Source of the DNA: a virus
IMG/VR virus record: IMGVR_UViG_3300037961_001332
Coordinates: 1,567-23,189 of that record
DNA: 21,623 nucleotides
Direction: 5' to 3' (one strand)
Each line of letters starts with the position of its first letter. Position 1 is the first letter of the stretch. Made by a program: the position numbers and the translations under genes. Positions 18,324-21,623 of this stretch are shown piece after piece. The notes beneath the pieces were generated by a model. It was not told the DNA's origin. It saw only the letters and a program-made list of their open reading frames with translations, and did not search any database.

Positions 18324-20672
18324 TTAAGCGTTTATATCTAAGCCTTGTCCCATAACATCATTACCTGATGATTCAAATCTTGGGGCTTGCTTATTTTCTT
18401 CTCTTTGATCTTTACGATCTTCTTTGTTGCTGTCACTTTTCATTTTAGCGTCAGCTTGCATACCTTGAAGTTTTTTGTTAATTTCAAACTCATGATCCAT
18501 AAGTTTTCTTTTTAACGCAGCTTCTTCTTTTAGGTATTGTATTCTCATTTCGTTTCTAGCTTTTTCAAGTTCTATTTCAGACTGTGTATTAGCTTGTTTT
18601 TCTTGCATTTTAGCTTGAGATGCAGCTTGTGCAGCTTGTTGATTTGTTTGTGACTGCATTTGCATATTTCTTTCAGCAAGCTTTTGATCTCTTTCAGCTT
18701 TCTTTTTTCTACGTATTTTTAAAAGCTGATTAGCCATTTTTAAATTTTTAACTTCACGTAAATCAATAGCATCGTCTAAGTCTATTAATTTTTGTTGTAA
18801 AGCCATTTGTATGTTATTTTCTAACACTTGTTTTTCTTCTGCGTCAGGTTGTAACGTTATAAATATACCAAAGTCATATAAATGTAACGTTGACATTTCT
18901 TCAAGAGTAGCAACGTTATGAGCGCCTATAGCTTGTATAAACGCATCTTTTGTTGGTGAATACTCTATTATATCTGAAACTCTTAATGATAATTGCTCTG
19001 CAGCTTCAACAGTTAAAAATAAACTAGCATCTAATATATGTCTAGTTGCTACGTTTGAATTAGCAGCTGCAAGTTTTTGTATACCTACTAATGATCTTTG
19101 ATCTGGCATACTACCATCTCTAGCTTCGTTTAAACCTGTCACATCTCTAATCATCTGTAGATAATAATTATAATTACCTATAAGTGCTTGCAATTTATTA
19201 CCTGCACCTTGACCATTTGATATTTCTTGTATAGGTATTTTACCAGGATTTTGATCACCATCACCAGTAAATGATCTACCAATTATACTACCAGTTTGGA
19301 AAAACATGTTTAATGCTTCTTGTGGATTATAATTAGTACCGTTACCTAAATCAACTTCAGCTAAGCCATCGATGTCTAAATAAACACCATCTGGCACCAT
19401 ACGTGATAATACTTGTTGTAATTTTAAATGTGTTAATTGAATCATGTCAGCAAAACTAGTAATTCTACTAACTATAGATTCAATTTTACCATTATATATT
19501 TTAGGTGCAACTATAGAGTAATTCATTTTAACTTTATTGTAATCACTCTTAGGTCTCATCATGTTTGTAGCTTTACGCCATCTTAACATTTTTTCAGATC
19601 CTAAAACTTTAACACCTTCAAATAAACACTCTACAGATCTTTGTATTCTTGAATAATCAGCTGCATCTGCAGGTGGTCTAAAGTTATCATCTTTTCTTAT
19701 AGTTCTTTCTGCACCTGAAGATAATTTTTTAACTTTATAAACATCGTTCATAAATGTTTTATAGTTAAAATATAAAAGATTTACTTTGTTTTTATCATTA
19801 TCAGCATTAGTTATTTTACCTCTATTATATGCAGAATAATCTCTTTGTATTTGTTTTAGATCTTCTTGAGTTAAATGTGGAAACTCTTTTGCAACTTCAT
19901 TTATTGGAACTTCTTTTACTTCACCAACATAATATATATCATCAAAGTATGGTGAGTCTGTATGTGAATAAACTAAGTTTGCTGGATCAACATATTTTAC
20001 TTGAGCGCCTTCACTAAAATCAAATGTAGTTTTTACAGCTGCAATACCTAGAACAGTTAAGTCTTCTAAGCATCTTCTTCTCGTAAGATCATATCTACTA
20101 CCTTCCATTAACACATTTATAGCTTGTTCATTAGCCATTTCAACTTCTTGCTTATAAGTTAATTGCATGTGAAGTCTTAATTCATCTACTGTTTCAGGTA
20201 GTTTTTCTGGATCATTAGCATAAAGATCCATGTTAAATTGTTGTTTTGCTTGGTCATTAAACTCTTTTGTTCTCATGTCCTTCATTATAGACTCCATATA
20301 TTCAGTTCTTTTAGCAACTCCAAATGGGTCTTGAGAATAAGATTTTAAGTCAAAACTTCTGTTAGCCATACCGTTTACAACTATATCAACAAACTTAGGT
20401 ATAATTGGCACAGGCGTCCAGTCTAAATTAAGGTAAGATAAATCACCATTAATAGATAATTCATCTTTATATTTTTGTATTGATTGTTCTCCTCTTGCGT
20501 ATAATCTTAAATTATGAAATCTTCTTTGATGGTGTGAATATCTATGAGAAGATGGACCATCAAACCACTCTAGCTCGATAGCTTTACCAACTTCTAAACC
20601 ATACTTGATAGTCATTTTTTCTAAATCACTAACAACTTGAGAAGGAAAATGTTTATGTACAGACTCTGCCAT
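18324..20672 (-). CDS. Portal protein
   Basis: The 782-aa product would form the dodecameric channel at one capsid vertex. Residues about 80-115 contain LDWTPVPIIPKFVDIVVNGM, followed by a long helical region, an alpha/beta wing (about 205-265, with VKYVDPANLVYSHTDSPYFD) and the likely stem and crown region around 500-580 (RDVTGLNEARDGSMPDQRSL and LDASLFLTVEAAEQL). Residues from about 640 to the end form a Gln/Lys/Glu-rich coiled-coil barrel, finishing in a disordered polar tail. The length is close to that of crAss-like portals and longer than T7 portals. It follows the terminase gene by 4 bases and precedes the scaffold gene by 20 bases, the canonical order terminase, portal, scaffold, capsid. 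The first ATG has the A/T-rich leader seen throughout the module. Confidence 0.85.
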   Translation of the reverse strand: MAESVHKHFPSQVVSDLEKMTIKYGLEVGKAIELEWFDGPSSHRYSHHQRRFHNLRLYARGEQSIQKYKDELSINGDLSYLNLDWTPVPIIPKFVDIVVNGMANRSFDLKSYSQDPFGVAKRTEYMESIMKDMRTKEFNDQAKQQFNMDLYANDPEKLPETVDELRLHMQLTYKQEVEMANEQAINVLMEGSRYDLTRRRCLEDLTVLGIAAVKTTFDFSEGAQVKYVDPANLVYSHTDSPYFDDIYYVGEVKEVPINEVAKEFPHLTQEDLKQIQRDYSAYNRGKITNADNDKNKVNLLYFNYKTFMNDVYKVKKLSSGAERTIRKDDNFRPPADAADYSRIQRSVECLFEGVKVLGSEKMLRWRKATNMMRPKSDYNKVKMNYSIVAPKIYNGKIESIVSRITSFADMIQLTHLKLQQVLSRMVPDGVYLDIDGLAEVDLGNGTNYNPQEALNMFFQTGSIIGRSFTGDGDQNPGKIPIQEISNGQGAGNKLQALIGNYNYYLQMIRDVTGLNEARDGSMPDQRSLVGIQKLAAANSNVATRHILDASLFLTVEAAEQLSLRVSDIIEYSPTKDAFIQAIGAHNVATLEEMSTLHLYDFGIFITLQPDAEEKQVLENNIQMALQQKLIDLDDAIDLREVKNLKMANQLLKIRRKKKAERDQKLAERNMQMQSQTNQQAAQAASQAKMQEKQANTQSEIELEKARNEMRIQYLKEEAALKRKLMDHEFEINKKLQGMQADAKMKSDSNKEDRKDQREENKQAPRFESSGNDVMGQGLDINA

Positions 20673-20676
20673 ATAT

Positions 20677-21623
20677 TTACTTTATTATTTTTGAATTTAT
20701 TCCTCTATTGTTGTATCTTGCAATACTTATGTTTACAGGTACTTTTTCAACTTTTGGATTTGGTTTATATAAATGCCTATTACAAGCCATTATAGCTAAA
20801 CCAGAACTAATAGTTGCATCGTATTTTGTTCTTTTATTTATGTCAAACTTACTCCAGTCATTAAGCGTTGTATTAAAATACATATTACCATATTGACCTT
20901 CTTTTACTTCACCCACCTTTTCTTGAATATACATTTCAATTGCTGCAGCGTGAGCTTGTTTTATATCTTCACTAGTGTTTGGTATACCACCTATTTCTTT
21001 TTCTGTTGTAGATAATTTATTCCAAACTTTATCAGGTCTATTCATCGAATAACCTCTATAACCTCTACGTCTTAAATAATATAATAATCTAGGTTTGTTA
21101 TTTTCAGCAAGCATTGGCATACCATAAAAAACTAAAGCCATTAAAACATCTTCAAAAAACATATCAGCTGTTTGTGGTCTAGCTATATATTCTAAGAAAA
21201 ACTGGCTAGGCGGTGCGTCTTCCATGCTAAACTTTGTTAACCCATGTAAAGCTCCTTTTGACCCTTGACCATCTACAGTTCCTGATATATCGTATGAGTC
21301 ACAACCAAAAGCACCTATGTGCTCATTACCAGGATATTTTAAACCATTTTTTACAATATAACGATTTTGTAAATGTGATGGTGGTGTCCAACTAACTTTA
21401 AACCTACCTTTTGGATTTGGATAAAACATTACATTTGAATCTTTTATACCGTTAATCCATTGAAAACTTCCAGTTGTAATACCTAATGTATTACCTAAAC
21501 CTTCGTTGTAATCTATTTGTTCGTATAATTTAACTAAATTAAATATACTGTTTTTTGTTTCATCTCTAAACGCATGTTCTGTAGTTCTTGGAAACTGACG
21601 GTAAAACTCGTTTAAAGCATCTT
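20677..21623 (-). CDS. terL: Terminase large subunit, C-terminal nuclease part (5' end outside the window)
   Basis: The frame is open to the right edge, giving at least 315 codons. The ATG at 21429 is internal, because in-frame coding sequence (for example FRDETKNSIFNLVKLYEQID) continues upstream without a stop. This part is the RNase H-like nuclease domain that cuts concatemeric DNA during packaging. A strand with GAFGCDSYDISG at 21312-21277 supplies the first acidic residue. The motif FFEDVLMALVFYG at about 21159-21121 supplies the second. DINKRTKYDATISSGLA, with Asp at 20820-20818, supplies the third. The segment LLYYLRRRGYRGYSMNRPDK between the second and third acidic positions matches large terminases of this type. 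The ATPase domain with Walker motifs must lie beyond the edge. The gene overlaps nothing and is followed after 4 bases by the portal gene. Which acids are catalytic is inferred from the fold order. Confidence 0.85.
   Translation of the reverse strand, partial: DALNEFYRQFPRTTEHAFRDETKNSIFNLVKLYEQIDYNEGLGNTLGITTGSFQWINGIKDSNVMFYPNPKGRFKVSWTPPSHLQNRYIVKNGLKYPGNEHIGAFGCDSYDISGTVDGQGSKGALHGLTKFSMEDAPPSQFFLEYIARPQTADMFFEDVLMALVFYGMPMLAENNKPRLLYYLRRRGYRGYSMNRPDKVWNKLSTTEKEIGGIPNTSEDIKQAHAAAIEMYIQEKVGEVKEGQYGNMYFNTTLNDWSKFDINKRTKYDATISSGLAIMACNRHLYKPNPKVEKVPVNISIARYNNRGINSKIIK

Noticed and set aside
21427-21429. ATG as the start of a 250-aa separate gene at the right edge
   Set aside because: The same frame continues upstream to the window edge with sensible terminase-like sequence, so this Met is internal.

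Overview
The window looks like the head-and-tail structural module of a lytic, short-tailed (podovirus-like) double-stranded DNA phage. Every supported gene lies on the minus strand, so the module reads from right to left. The sequence is AT-rich by eye. Spacers between genes are only 1 to 71 bases. I see no tRNA, rRNA, insertion sequence, CRISPR array, integrase or host-type metabolic gene. None of the visible start codons has a purine-rich Shine-Dalgarno sequence; the upstream DNA is A/T-rich instead. This fits a Bacteroidota (for example marine flavobacterial) host. Together with the gene order and protein sizes, it suggests a relative of the crAss-like phages or of an uncultured marine podovirus group. 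That placement is inference from recalled family features, not a database result.

Head region (21623 down to 15639): the 3' part of the large terminase subunit, with its nuclease domain (5' end beyond the right edge), then the portal protein (782 aa), an acidic scaffold-like protein (386 aa) and the major capsid protein (492 aa). The capsid gene is followed at once by a strong RNA hairpin with a cUUCGg tetraloop and a T-rich tail.

Connector region (15567 to 12876): a 275-aa uncharacterised structural protein, a second cUUCGg hairpin, and two proteins of 273 and 325 aa that look like ring or adaptor proteins stacked under the portal.

Tail region (12872 to 4695): a giant 2444-aa tail protein of the muzzle or stabilisation type, with a conserved propeller-like body and a long beta-rich C-terminal extension. 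It is followed by a 113-aa conserved virion protein and a 151-aa cupin-fold protein.

Ejection region (4691 to 1): a 602-aa Ala/Gln-rich coiled-coil protein with a glycine-rich hydrophobic N-terminus, then a very large open frame of at least 959 codons that runs off the left edge. The large frame has a charged coiled-coil N-terminal part and hydrophobic segments further in. These two are probably internal (cargo or ejection) proteins delivered with the genome.

In the inferred scheme, terminase packages DNA through the portal into a capsid built from MCP on the scaffold, the two ring proteins seal the portal, the giant tail protein and its small partners form the nozzle and probably contact the host, and the Ala-rich and giant proteins are ejected to carry DNA across the envelope. 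I found no clearly new biological system. The most notable points are the paired cUUCGg hairpins around the gene after MCP, the size and C-terminal extension of the tail protein, its His and Cys clusters, and the giant unfinished gene at the left edge.
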